Assembly: GCA_947494445.1 (NCBI GenBank)
Contig: CANLVD010000005.1
Coordinates: forward strand, 120,947 to 184,946
Length of the DNA: 64,000 nucleotides
Direction of reading: 5' to 3'
Origin: an uncultured Paracoccaceae bacterium
GTDB taxonomy: Bacteria; Pseudomonadota; Alphaproteobacteria; Rhodobacterales; Rhodobacteraceae
A model generated the notes under the pieces. The model was not told the origin of the DNA, searched no databases, and saw nothing but the letters and a program-made list of their open reading frames with translations. This document shows positions 50,801 to 56,420 of the stretch, piece after piece (position 1 is the stretch's first letter; every line of letters starts with the position of its first letter). A program made the translations under genes and the position numbers.

Positions 50801-53697
50801 TCGAGGCTTATCGGGACAATGGTGGTGACACCACAGGTGCGCAGATCGAAATCCGCCAGCTTGAGGATGTCGATATTGCCTTCACGGGTCTGACTGATGG
50901 TGTGGCGGACGGCGATCTGTCGATCAATGCCACCAATCAGGAGATCTTCCTTGGAGCAGAGCAGGCTGTTGACCTCAAAGGGGTTTCCGGCACAAGCGAT
51001 GTGCAAATCAAGATCGATGGTGATCTGACGGATGATGCCGCGGGCACAGGCGTGGCTGTACGCGGCTCGGTTATCGTGCTGGAGGCTGGCAATGATGGTG
51101 GCATCGGCAAGTCCGACAATCCACTGGATGTCGAAGTCCTGACGGGCGGCTCGATCGAGGCGCGCGCTGGCAATGACATCTTCCTGCGCTCACCGGGCAC
51201 AGGCGCTCTGCCACTCTCGGGCATCTTCTCCAACGGCAGCGTGGACATTGTCGCAAATGGCGCGATCACCGACAGCATCGGTCAGGACGTGGCCCGGATC
51301 CTTGCCAGAGACATCACCATTGAGGGCGCAAGCATCGGTGCAGACGGTGCGCTCGTGGGCGTGGCCTTCAACGACGGTGCAACCGGTGATCTTGAACTGC
51401 GCTCGACCAGCGGAGGCCTCTTTGCCAAGACCCACACGAATGGTGTGGATCTGGCGGAGCTGACATCCGCTGCGGGTGGCGAGCTTGAAGCAGCCGCTGG
51501 CCTCAATCTTGTGGGAGCGGATGTGATCGAGTTTGGTGCAACTTCGACCTTCACTCTGGATCTGGCCGAAGGCGTCAGCCTTGCGCAGTCCACCGGCACA
51601 GACCTCAAGGGCGGCACAGCGGTCTTTGAACTGGGCGGCGGTGTCGGAACAAGGACCAAACGTCTGGAGACCGAGATCGCAAGCCTTAGCCTGACCGGTG
51701 AAGGCACGGATCCGACGCCGCTGGTGATCAACGAGCTTGATGATCTGGTGCTGGGTACAGTGGTTCAGAACACCAACCCTGACAGCACGTTTGACGTAAT
51801 TGCTGGTGGTGCGATCACCGGTGGACCAATCACGGCGGAAGAGACACGTCTGATTGCCGGCACCGGCATCGGGGCATCCGGTGCGCCGATCACCATCACC
51901 ACGGCCCTGCTTGAAGTGAAATCAACAGATGGCGACGTCAATCTGGCTTTGACCAACCGGGCCACGAATGTTGAGACCATTCAGGCAGGCGGTACTGGCA
52001 ATCTGAACCTCACATCCACCTCGGCACCGGTCACACTGCTGAGCGGTTTTGGAGGCGTGACCACCAATGGTGGCACCATGGATCTGGACCTTACGTCGCT
52101 GACGGCAGGCGATGACATCCGCTCAAACGGCGGGGACATCAAACTTGTCTCCGGTCCTGTTTCTCAGGCTGCTGGCACGCAGATGAATGCAGGAAGCGGA
52201 CAGGTCGACATCGATGTGACAGGCGACTTCACCATCGCCTCTGTGGCCACCACAAATGCAACTGCTGACGCGATGAACATCAACGTCTCGGGCGCATTGA
52301 TCGGTGACGGTGCGGCGCTGACAGATGTGATTGCAAACTCCGCAGGTGCGGTCACGACCTTGACCGTGGGGTCCATGGGTACTCCTGGACCGTTCGGGCT
52401 GACCACGCAGGTGGCTGAATTGATCTCGACTGTTGCCACAGGCGACACCCACATCAACGAGGTGGACAATCTGATCGTGAGAAACGTGACCTCGACCGCT
52501 GGGGATGTTGATCTCTTTGCGGGCGGAACCATGCGTCTTGGAATGGTCTCGGGTGACCAGTCGGTGGTTATTTCGTCCCTTGGCGACCTTCTGTCGGATG
52601 CAGCAGTGATCAACGGTGCCAATGTCTCGATCTTCTCGCTGGGTGCGTCGGTCAAAGGGGATGCGGGCGAATTCTTTGCGGCCGAGACCGATGACGGTGC
52701 CATTCTGCGACTGGTTGGGGATCAGGACATCCTGTATCAGGAAATCTCGGGCAATCTGGTTGCCGATTTCATCCTTGCCGACAAAGGGGATGTCAAACTG
52801 AGCGTACCGACCGGGACGTTCGAGGCCGACACCATCGGCGCAGGTAACAGCCTGATCATCGTGGCTCAGGATCTGGTCAAGATCCGTCAGATCGGAGGCG
52901 AGGGTCTGATCGACATCGCTGACGAGGTTGCCCTGCAGCTTGTCCAGCCGCAGCGCTATGGCAACCGCGTTGTGCGCAGCCCGCGCATCACAGACATCAC
53001 GGCGCTCAACACCGGTTCGGTGATCGAGATCGGTGAGGTCGGCACCAAGGAACTGCTGGGTCTGCATGCTGACAATCTGGATGCAAATGTGGTTGATCCG
53101 ACCGCTGGTGACGGGCTTGATCTGGTGCTCGATGATAGCACGGGCGACTTTGCCGAAGTCGTGGACATCCGTATCCAAAGCAACGGCATTGCCGACATCA
53201 TCAAGGGCCGCATCGGCACCGGTCAGGTCACGCACTCTGGCCCGATCCTGCGCAGCCCCGACATGATCATCAACGGAGATGTCTTCTTCCGCCGTGGTGA
53301 CTTCGACCTGCTCGCCCAGATCGAGTTCGACGAGTTGGACACCGAGGTCGATGCGCAGGTCCTCGCCATCAACAATGGTGAATTCACTTTTGATATCATC
53401 GGCGAGCGGACGCTCTTCACGACGGCACTGGTCCTCAACCGCAAGCTGGAAGGCACCAAGGTCAATGGCGGTGAGGGCTTCACCGGTGAGGTCGGTGTCG
53501 AGACCGAGATCCTGGGCGGCACATATGTGCGCGGCCTGCGCTCCTCGGGCGTGCTGGTCAACTTCTTCGGACTGGAAAACACCATCCGCGACGATGATGA
53601 AGACGATGAGGACGAGGATGAGGATGACACCAAGGGCGGCGCGGACATCTATGCCGAGGACGGGCTGGATGCCTGGCTTGAGGCGTCGATCCAGTAA
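35845..53697 (+). CDS. Giant two-partner secreted filamentous adhesin TpsA (FHA/LktA-like)
   Basis: 5950 residues in one intact frame. Residues 1-41 are an extended signal peptide ending VVPAFA|D. Residues 42 to about 300 are the TPS secretion domain, with the box-like VFIVNPDGLVVAKGGVINAG near residue 126. A calcium-site-like insert (DDIDQDDDFVPDAIE, later DPNDTRDDQE) is at about 1018-1075. From about 1130 to 3400 run many imperfect repeats of 45-50 residues with a G-[AS]-V-[AS]-V-N core and a [LI]-[TS]-I-x-A-D unit, predicted to form a beta-helix. Two helical inserts follow (about 3915-3960 and 4775-4920), and an acidic tail (DDEDDEDEDEDD) lies close to the C-terminus. I noticed no cysteine. 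It resembles leukotoxin LktA-type filamentous adhesins. It should be exported by the adjacent TpsB and act at the cell surface; the ligand is unknown. GGGGA lies upstream of the ATG. Confidence 0.92.
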   Translation: MSNSTKAKRAQALMRSVFVRNGAGALLVATMAHMQVVPAFADVVADGRTATNIVTNGMVTDVTTNTLVGGNAFNSFQQLSVGQLETLNLHQPDAAGALINIVRGGKTNVEGTLNTLKGGQIGGNVFIVNPDGLVVAKGGVINAGALTVSTAASSFAERLIDAAGSVDEGAVATLFAGTEPLSATGDIEVYGEINARRLELRAGARMIVEGRMTAVDADGNVTGAAAVNTTGMSEAGGVSVEGGVIRLFAAGDMSVSGEVSARRGTRGGKVTARSASNIDVSGTVSADGLADGNAGDILIFADGSALLEQSAKISASAVAGDGGFVEFSAVDTVEVNGELAASSQTGQAGTILIDPEFLNVNADIYSAGADLILEADDTVTIASGVSVSTRETAGGAGADQSTAASVGDSGNLLINAKNIVLESGSGIYAQGDAQDNGGLVMLRAAAEREDVVLPIDDADISASITLDNATIKAGSVAIYSFALTENNVDRLNAALQETQIAAIENATEDQSVPTLEAALDWAVDTTEAFFNQAVEDVAGLVPLQVQQLKATSKIDISNSTIAADGSFDSSTIDLRTDPLFSFETNGILTSTTVAATDLISDSGLIQKRWRIGDAATGLTVEFANDFDPDTDGIYIHSHAGTSVDIRPTAVAFGTAIAIQNTDSRVEIQNSTLSTVASDVVLNSTAKENALITLRPVGIGGVSAGVIVSVRDLKNQLLVNGGSINSGGDLNAVAMTGKEHAFSAVSNAGQSGKIALGVLVSTGDTLTEAALGGDLDAGGALNLDAETIYFAKTSLINSTLGVGNPITAIAKDKLSPVIDKLKETAAKMTGKGTGSDDTAPKPGFAGGTAVDVSLDDDDTYATIGGQYHDLDNDEALVQLGTTTADTPSGAVNVNANFRFASVAQGGAGLSRDVQAKVGKITFILKKQLAAAQLIDPTISEDKLVGDQGYVLMLNAAVGSMLGDTVAEIGSAATVNAQAVEVNAKTAFDLNPAEQFAGGIELLQTQWRQFSQEVSDLQTTNEVDDIDQDDDFVPDAIEVFPNAPVMLEVINPLNYLTTFTAAKGNLPTTEPTDPNDTRDDQELAVGVTFNYFNTANRTEAVVRDGASITTTGAAGVKIDASTAGLFVHMVNKPTVLAPSSKPGANNGIGAGISIARNISDVFATVESGASVTADALSVDAMNEELQLSGVFAGGSAAKIAINMGVGVNIVENQTKARVGDGANVNIAGATTIEAKDTMDAWAVSGTVTRSQHVGVGASGAVNFVERDTRASVSAVDPDAALTGTAGEARFTSDGLTLKAENDGLAVAGTIAGAIVQGKKAVEPPDSPATNDGENSTPTHMLNSSQNDKLGNTAQDVDNPDEGKQKTGFAFSASASVNFVEQTTEAGISSNALVDIDGALDVDAINNSLAVTVAGAVSASFDKTKNNNALAGALALTIDNRSTRAYAIGADIDAEGAVTLDADDTSTSVGVAAGGAGTAKGNVSIAGSVAINTMSGSTTAEGKDVDIDGSSLAITADDTSTNVGIAGAVSVNMSKTSGFGAGIGVSVNTFERGTIAQLTGASSLNAASVLFMALSDIKMYGFGIAGGVGKTGIAGSVSVNTLSGGARAGVDVTSGTITTDALTIDADETNAVWSLAGALALGRSSAVGGAVSTNVVTTDSWAKLNGATVQGVTTDAGPPATSSLGAVSVTADSTSTIGSIAVAGGAAKDSVGVGVGISVNVMDADLRMQVQNANIQNAASLTATSNSTRTIQSLGGGVAAATKGAAGFASTVNIMTGTETATSLDGSMITTTGGVTASAKSAGQIDSIAAAVSLSKKLAIGGSATVNVSDAKTTLSADATTIDAGGAVALSADDDVVIQSLAGTVAGGGKAAIGAAVAVNVIGHTAEATADGSDLTGAGITIDADNDGTIKTIAAALAAAPNAAVAGSVTVNDIGNTTRARAVGTKLDAGSDALRVEAAKTTTIQSIAGAIGASGSTAVGVAVAVNVIHDTVTADVASVGDVSAGAVNITADNSATIETLGAAGAASGSNSVAGSLVYNQIGVAGAGDASTSATNGSTAADDPVLNAQSVTEDARDQAFADANATTLDAVTEGGGDANTVSFDLASEDITRATLTVLPDGAADPTLDVASINVLAKDRSIIKALAGGAAGGGTGGFGAAFSINTLFGATQAELVLPGNLVTSEGSVEIKADQEGSVETLAAALGVGGSVGGAGSVTVNVMNRDAWAKLSGTAEGASLTTTTDNVSVISRQKGTIQSIAGSVAGSGGPAFGGAVGVNVMADDQSVTVQNADIVAAGADVAITATQEEEIDGTAFAGSFGATGAFAGALAINSNSSEVKTLVNDAYIAGRDITASSSATVSMDARSIAVAADGGASAALGVATNVSRMTVETDIDRAILEASRNISLTSLADAALGGIGVSGAASGGVAITGSAVANSTKNIVSTRVRNTSDTLETSFGGSSVVARGSVLMGARAINDIGLSSGDDRDHTGDDSGKPALNIQLSGGGAAGIGASVAVNETDNTVTAEVTDVSRVVGLGFNSITGVPTLGTVTGTAIYALAQTNVDMVTVNAAVGGTAGVAGLFSFNIIGDDATVQIGDGSASGAASVNATLELDRGTNTDVVSTGVTGTAPVVDPVTTEIDSVDFASVNQNTTLMSSATTEVATFGAAVGIGGAAGVGAVAATSLVETSAKTNVETAQVGGINTVSLSAITSTDLTSWYAGVGGGFVGGAATVGVNDMNASALVTTTGADITAGGLQPNPANATQPLTQKGQVIIAASSSNSVNTLTGAIAGGAVGLSGAIQVNNFQSTAKIKVDDNSEGDATNISGDNGVSLSATNTNGVNAKAAGGAVGGFALALTVNVNKVATETLVEIGDGQALSSAATLALQANEISNATVISGSIGGGGIGVGASVDYLRFTGKTQVTVGDDTTLTGGAAVDIDANATRTVNSTVMVAQIGATAGASVAVSVIEMGAAADREKANDSLNSTQTELGNDQTTGSNASEKNRKDSAQGLVTMAGGDAARSKVIAARQGISVTDATSDDVGVTLGNGVQVSSGILNEDLSGSTGGFVDIDSIATVQVQQFGGTLAGGGVAGIASGTTVANVGTDSAVTVGNNVSITGDRRVKLNAETRAGASGKTIDQTAATVAVSGGISIGVGVAKATSSSIAEVSVGNGFAIGGTTRQRSDNVTLSASRGDAVETRTVNLGIGLAAIGTVVTRAVNTGRADVSLGAAGTSGSLNAGNLFMTATDATRTITSGLSGTGGVVAGSGVDVKGTNAGSVGVSLTNGSVSATNVINMTAVSRARSQATATGVTIGGVSIGVSLAEAKTASTVATTVSGGSSVVGNVVTIDSVFERNGTNRSAYAYATSAAGGLLSGNGVEADAYVDYNVQTTAGGTIRGTNTLNIRSRTSGIEARAVGVGKVGGIAALGAVSVWAGGDRSGLAINNSEQINENSSDTSLARTTLTSGSISGGTMNLSSAGGATYSVDVDSGSGGAVSGSSSVAKTYGMGQSDMLVGTGGLLEITGTRVNIGAVNSAAMSSKINNLNASLVGASGATARADYVSKVNTTIGGSADIMGVFIDVNAANNVSRTTPGNSWAIRSASGGAFDVAAMRTTVYAKGTTNLNVNSGAKITQVGNPDFPGTYRIGISTDVNLRDRQVLDSGGAIAIPKGVSRVEVRSNNSTLTIGNADLKSQGDMDIYNGSNVDLLAEVDSTSYGLAGAASGDTDARYTGKNLININNGAFVESLRDVNIGAGRRSDGAQNVKVRAETRLFNKTAIPIPTPPNADAYANTSSVITIANGAEVRAVEDIRLDALAGGRDIVGFGRGKDLYRKVLEEIGNFFGGLVGAEPISLDLKAGSSTDVQNTDGVVVNGLARAGSRNKQFLLIGSDNQIKFEGEATPDRAKDIKWDPIANVSISSKIQERIDQLNGFINDPDLAQDAAAKLAWELERDRLIIQRNEAGTGTTTLIQVQDIKAVEGNVSILGDYLRGSGEINAPGDAKISLVVQSNAFLETNRLDIPVNGGGVVSFNDISISSNAEASVLSQGGPVPSSLTIVDGSNSDEPVIEIFTAGTSGGNIIMLGDVSNFRGLVQARSEFGNMEVRGDISAKTIKLEVPRGDFVQGFTFGITNVGGEPDSQYSRNFDSIESTLRRELLVGEFTHIVGGGSITNYSKTQSTTLPLAATESVISAGKNVYISAETLNINGLIQAGRGEYLVNIDAGIDNYIATNFNSAQTGRTLLHNSSPKAEVQSDFIDGDVLVYYDHDDERIEVDAMIVQGGRVELLGDIISTGNGRIEALDGFGNLTVNSTANTTVALARMDVGSGVVSATGDITGIEGVVRIIDTNESRKLQENGTGPATFLITEYSRLGNVMTVRNNATTTLVDDPDRITNGGVGPQPQKKVLTNVVRTSTANGGRTEYYDPKAGREFVTLRAEEITTKIDYDYNVLVIIGISGVDREVKQTATKTTTSSIDLGIAPYIAESGPAPTSSSDRIGIHSTAKQYSYSNTDSPKKFIRSTVKWWKLGSGWEYYEYTKTIKRKQLYTHRLEADKRIDIFFSGSDTGQINVTTRGNVVFTDLVENAVGSTNVTSTNGSILTDALSVTLNTGPTNLRALGGSINGVESAFRMNQTAAGTLTLTARDNINVREMEGDMQVVSATSTNLSADPDAATSGNVKLTAHGSILQVGGGAVTGVNVDLTAEGKTVETTLEEGRLGADGTPFRVNTSGGRLTATAKGSIFIEETVGDMGLDTVTSQLGDVTLIANNGSIVDRNDVEVRDIRTDTQLIDLWTNEMALNESNSAARLQAQQDAMKNRRQAEYVEYWQQREADGGAPQTFVLDATVETKLRNGGWNDDQVNAYVADMTDLYDVFNARPETAADPNYSYTFRDGELTALLEGGTWEVSELQSSLRAGLVRPTADTVINIEDANVSAFGSINLIARDSVGELTAPIILPDGTTLSGESQATVLRALAGAERSDILFRLADDTLLTAVEFEAYRDNGGDTTGAQIEIRQLEDVDIAFTGLTDGVADGDLSINATNQEIFLGAEQAVDLKGVSGTSDVQIKIDGDLTDDAAGTGVAVRGSVIVLEAGNDGGIGKSDNPLDVEVLTGGSIEARAGNDIFLRSPGTGALPLSGIFSNGSVDIVANGAITDSIGQDVARILARDITIEGASIGADGALVGVAFNDGATGDLELRSTSGGLFAKTHTNGVDLAELTSAAGGELEAAAGLNLVGADVIEFGATSTFTLDLAEGVSLAQSTGTDLKGGTAVFELGGGVGTRTKRLETEIASLSLTGEGTDPTPLVINELDDLVLGTVVQNTNPDSTFDVIAGGAITGGPITAEETRLIAGTGIGASGAPITITTALLEVKSTDGDVNLALTNRATNVETIQAGGTGNLNLTSTSAPVTLLSGFGGVTTNGGTMDLDLTSLTAGDDIRSNGGDIKLVSGPVSQAAGTQMNAGSGQVDIDVTGDFTIASVATTNATADAMNINVSGALIGDGAALTDVIANSAGAVTTLTVGSMGTPGPFGLTTQVAELISTVATGDTHINEVDNLIVRNVTSTAGDVDLFAGGTMRLGMVSGDQSVVISSLGDLLSDAAVINGANVSIFSLGASVKGDAGEFFAAETDDGAILRLVGDQDILYQEISGNLVADFILADKGDVKLSVPTGTFEADTIGAGNSLIIVAQDLVKIRQIGGEGLIDIADEVALQLVQPQRYGNRVVRSPRITDITALNTGSVIEIGEVGTKELLGLHADNLDANVVDPTAGDGLDLVLDDSTGDFAEVVDIRIQSNGIADIIKGRIGTGQVTHSGPILRSPDMIINGDVFFRRGDFDLLAQIEFDELDTEVDAQVLAINNGEFTFDIIGERTLFTTALVLNRKLEGTKVNGGEGFTGEVGVETEILGGTYVRGLRSSGVLVNFFGLENTIRDDDEDDEDEDEDDTKGGADIYAEDGLDAWLEASIQ

Positions 53698-53704
53698 CTG
53701 AGCA

Positions 53705-53725
53705 CCCCCCGGCAAGACCGGGGGG
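53705..53725 (+). terminator. Hairpin terminator after tpsA
   Basis: CCCCCCGG (53705-53712) and CCGGGGGG (53718-53725) pair perfectly around CAAGA, 7 bases after the stop codon. The hairpin lacks a T-run. The small minus-strand ORF ends 7 bases further on, so it may end both transcripts. Confidence 0.65.
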
Positions 53726-53731
53726 CCGCTC

Positions 53732-53872
53732 TCAGCACGCATCAAACAACGCAAGTGCGGTCTGCACGGCCCAGAGCATTGTAATCGCAAGGGCGCGCTC
53801 ATGCCCTGCACATGCTGCCATCAGCAGCACCAGCAAAGCAGTCAAAACCGCAATCGTCAGAAACCTTTTCAT
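53732..53872 (-). CDS. 46-residue hydrophobic small protein or lipopeptide
   Basis: Too short for most gene finders. It starts MKRFLTIAVL and has a hydrophobic core up to residue 18. A lipobox-like MAAC is at residues 18-21, followed by a second hydrophobic stretch ending FDAC. GGAGAA stands 5 bases before the ATG. It is convergent to tpsA and divergent from the XRE-TPR regulator gene. It could be a small lipoprotein related to outer membrane export, an entericidin-like peptide or a two-span membrane peptide. Coding potential is supported by the ribosome binding site and signal-like structure only. Confidence 0.5.
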   Translation of the reverse strand: MKRFLTIAVLTALLVLLMAACAGHERALAITMLWAVQTALALFDAC

Positions 53873-53970
53873 GGGTCTTCTCCTGTGAAAGAGTGACCCG
53901 GCCGGGGTGCCCGTTCTTGGGCATGTCTCAAATTTAAGGAGGACGCGCGAAAGGCGCGTTGGGCAGTTGA

Positions 53971-54001
53971 TGCGGTTGGGTTGCGGTTAGGTTGCGGTTT
54001 T
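53971..54001 (+). repeat. Three 11-base direct repeats at the start of the XRE-TPR gene
   Basis: TGCGGTTGGGT (53971-53981), TGCGGTTAGGT (53982-53992) and TGCGGTTTT (53993-54001) stand in tandem with an 11-base period, about one helical turn. They abut and just overlap the TTG start of the regulator, and would suit cooperative binding of a regulator. A separate hairpin-like ACGCGC...GCGCGT lies at about 53943-53959. Confidence 0.5.
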
Positions 54002-55466
54002 GAACACATCCTCAGGTGCCGCGCTTGGTGCGCTGGTCAAACACAAGCGAACCTTGTTGGGCTTGACGCAGGATCAGGTGGCACTCGCCATTGGTCTGAG
54101 CGACAAATCCCGCATTTCGAACTTGGAGAACGGTCATGTTAGCGACCCGAGACCGGCAACCATTCGTTTGCTTGCGAATTTTCTTGAAATCACAGATCAG
54201 GATCTGATTGAGCACGGTGTCACACCGGCACCTGCCTTGCCTAAGGACACGGGCCTGCCGGATGGACTTTTAAAGCGACTGGCCCTGTTTTTTGGATCTG
54301 TTGCACCAGATGCATCCGAACTGGACCTCTACCATTTTCTTTTGGACAAGGCCGAAGCGTTTCGCGACATGGAAGCCCGCTTGGATGCGTTGGCCGCTGC
54401 TCAAGGGCGCATTGCCAATCTCGTGGGAGAGGCAAAGGGCCTTATTGGCGATGGTCGGTTTGAAGAGGCAGATGATCTGCTGGCAGATGCGGAAGAGATG
54501 CAACTCAAGGACCATGTGGCAGAGCCAGCCAAGCAACTTGCCTTGATCCGCTGGGAACGTGCGTCGTCTGCTTTGTTGATGAATGATCTCAATCAAGCGA
54601 TGGAGCAATTCACTGGTGCGATCCAGTTGTTGCGTGGCATCGACAACACCGAGGCAGCAGTGTTTGCCGAGCAGGGTGCAAGTTATCTTTTGGAATACAG
54701 CCGGCGGTATGGGGGACGTGCGCTTGATGATGCCATAGGGCTGTTTGATGAGGCACTTGATCTACGCAAGAACGATGAAGACCGGTTCATGTGGGCCTTG
54801 GTGAAGGAGACCAAGTCAGCAGCCTTGAAGGAAAAGGTCATACAAGGCCAGCGGACCCGCGCACCGGGCACCATGCGCGAAGCAATTGACGGGTACGGAG
54901 AGGCTTTGGAGGCGCTCGACCGAGATGCTCATCCCCATGAGTGGGCAAGCATCGTCATGAGCAGGGCCAATGCTTACCAGACACAAGCCACGCTCACCTC
55001 AGTCCACAACAGGGCCGAGTTGTTGGATGCAGCCGTTGCCGATCTGGACAGCGTGCTCAGATTCTGGACACGGGACAGTGCGCCGATGGATTGGGCACGT
55101 GCCCAGATGAACCGCTCAATCATCAGGGTCGATCAAGCCGGTCTTGCCAGCAGAAGCGACCGGGCAGCGATCCTGCAAGAGGCAATTGCAGGCTATGACA
55201 AGGCGCTTGAAGTGCGCACGCAAGACAGTTTCCCGCGAGAATGGGCTTTGACCCAGTTCAACAAGGCTGTTGCTTTCGAACGACTGGCACGGACCCCGGA
55301 GGAGGACCGGATGGGCCGCCTTGCTGAGGCCGTAAGCTGCTACGATCTTGCTCTTGGCGTCTTCTCAAGTGGAGAATACCCGCGTTATCATGAGATCTGT
55401 CTGGAGAACATCACGGATCTTCGCCATGAGATTGCCAGGTACAGGATGCGTGATCTGTTATCCTGA
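54000..55466 (+). CDS. XRE-family regulator with C-terminal TPR-like domain
   Basis: 488 residues. An XRE helix-turn-helix is at residues 8-64 (LVKHKRTLLGLTQDQVALAI, then GLSDKSRISNLENGHV). From about residue 110 onward there are helical pairs of TPR type, the last ones with the pattern PMDWARAQMNRSIIRVDQAG and FPREWALTQFNKAVAFERLA. Such XRE-TPR proteins often sense a peptide or small ligand through the repeats. The start is a TTG, because a stop codon lies 10 bases upstream in the same frame and no other start precedes the HTH. It ends with a 9-base overlap into the convergent SnoaL gene. It may regulate tpsA or the small ORF; this is inference from position. Confidence 0.8.
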   Translation: MNTSSGAALGALVKHKRTLLGLTQDQVALAIGLSDKSRISNLENGHVSDPRPATIRLLANFLEITDQDLIEHGVTPAPALPKDTGLPDGLLKRLALFFGSVAPDASELDLYHFLLDKAEAFRDMEARLDALAAAQGRIANLVGEAKGLIGDGRFEEADDLLADAEEMQLKDHVAEPAKQLALIRWERASSALLMNDLNQAMEQFTGAIQLLRGIDNTEAAVFAEQGASYLLEYSRRYGGRALDDAIGLFDEALDLRKNDEDRFMWALVKETKSAALKEKVIQGQRTRAPGTMREAIDGYGEALEALDRDAHPHEWASIVMSRANAYQTQATLTSVHNRAELLDAAVADLDSVLRFWTRDSAPMDWARAQMNRSIIRVDQAGLASRSDRAAILQEAIAGYDKALEVRTQDSFPREWALTQFNKAVAFERLARTPEEDRMGRLAEAVSCYDLALGVFSSGEYPRYHEICLENITDLRHEIARYRMRDLLS

Positions 55467-56420
55467 ATGCAGCAGGATCTGTTTCCACACATAGGGCTCG
55501 TCAAACACCACGAACTCGCGCTTCAGGCCATAGGGGCCGAATTCCGCGTGGCTGAGGCCCATGATGTGGACCTCGGCGCCCGTGGGTTTGCCGAACATGC
55601 CCCAACCGTCATGTTTGCCGGTGATCGACCAGCGGAGCGCTGCGCGCGGTGGCATCATCGGGTCGTCGCGTCCGATCTGGTGGTGGATCTCGAACGTCGC
55701 TGACGGAAAGCTTGCACGCAGTCCCATCCAGAACTGATCAACCGGGTCGCATCCATGACCAGTGACGCCGCCGGGATGCTCGGACTGGACAGCGCGGTCG
55801 TATTCAGCCGGGATTGCGGCCATGTCGGCCTCCATGATCCGGGTCAGGATATCCGAATAGCGCGAGCCCGTCTCATGGTCATTGCCGCGCCCAAGATAGG
55901 GACCGGGGCGGTCTTGTGAGGGGTGGAACGGCTGTGAGGCCTGCTCTGGTCCGCCTTCGACCTCGATCATATGAGCGGCATAGTCGCGCGGGTCCCACCC
56001 CAGTTGCCGGACGATGGCTCCCTGATCGCGGATCAGCCATTCATCATTGATCTGAGCGCCCACACCCGCGCAATCAGCAATGATGCGATAGGTCAGTTTC
56101 TTGCCCGTGGCTGCGCCGTAGACACCGTTGCCCGAATGGGTTGCCGTCGTGACGATCCGGTGGGAGGACAGAAATCCCTCTTCCAGCGAGCCAGAATAGA
56201 TGACGTCTTCGCCAAGCAGCGTGCGATCGGGAAACTCCGCCAGAGTGGCCATGGTGGCCGCGATCACGCCGGTGTTTCCGGTGACGATCGACGCGGGTGA
56301 GCGCACGATGATGTCGGGCGCATAGCTTTGGTGAAGTGTGGCGATGCCTCGGTCTTCCCAGATCTCGCGGGTCACACCAAGGATATAGTCGGGCACATCT
56401 TTCCAGCGGTTCTGGGTCAT
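55458..56420 (-). CDS. SnoaL/NTF2-like protein 1, two-domain
   Basis: 320 residues that appear to hold two SnoaL-like (NTF2 fold) domains: about 1-150 (ILGVTREIWEDRGIATLHQS) and about 180-315 (DPVDQFWMGLRASFPSATFE). SnoaL-type proteins are polyketide cyclases, ester cyclases, hydratases or binding proteins; the reaction here is unknown. It overlaps the LacI-type regulator by 4 bases. It is the last gene of the leftward catabolic cluster. Confidence 0.75.
   Translation of the reverse strand: MTQNRWKDVPDYILGVTREIWEDRGIATLHQSYAPDIIVRSPASIVTGNTGVIAATMATLAEFPDRTLLGEDVIYSGSLEEGFLSSHRIVTTATHSGNGVYGAATGKKLTYRIIADCAGVGAQINDEWLIRDQGAIVRQLGWDPRDYAAHMIEVEGGPEQASQPFHPSQDRPGPYLGRGNDHETGSRYSDILTRIMEADMAAIPAEYDRAVQSEHPGGVTGHGCDPVDQFWMGLRASFPSATFEIHHQIGRDDPMMPPRAALRWSITGKHDGWGMFGKPTGAEVHIMGLSHAEFGPYGLKREFVVFDEPYVWKQILLHSG

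Noticed and set aside
52123..53811. 562-residue open frame on the minus strand across the tpsA end
   Set aside because: Aspartate/isoleucine/valine-rich with no known fold and no ribosome binding site; it arises from the high GC content and the codon pattern of tpsA. The small ORF at 53732-53872 is in another frame and is better supported.
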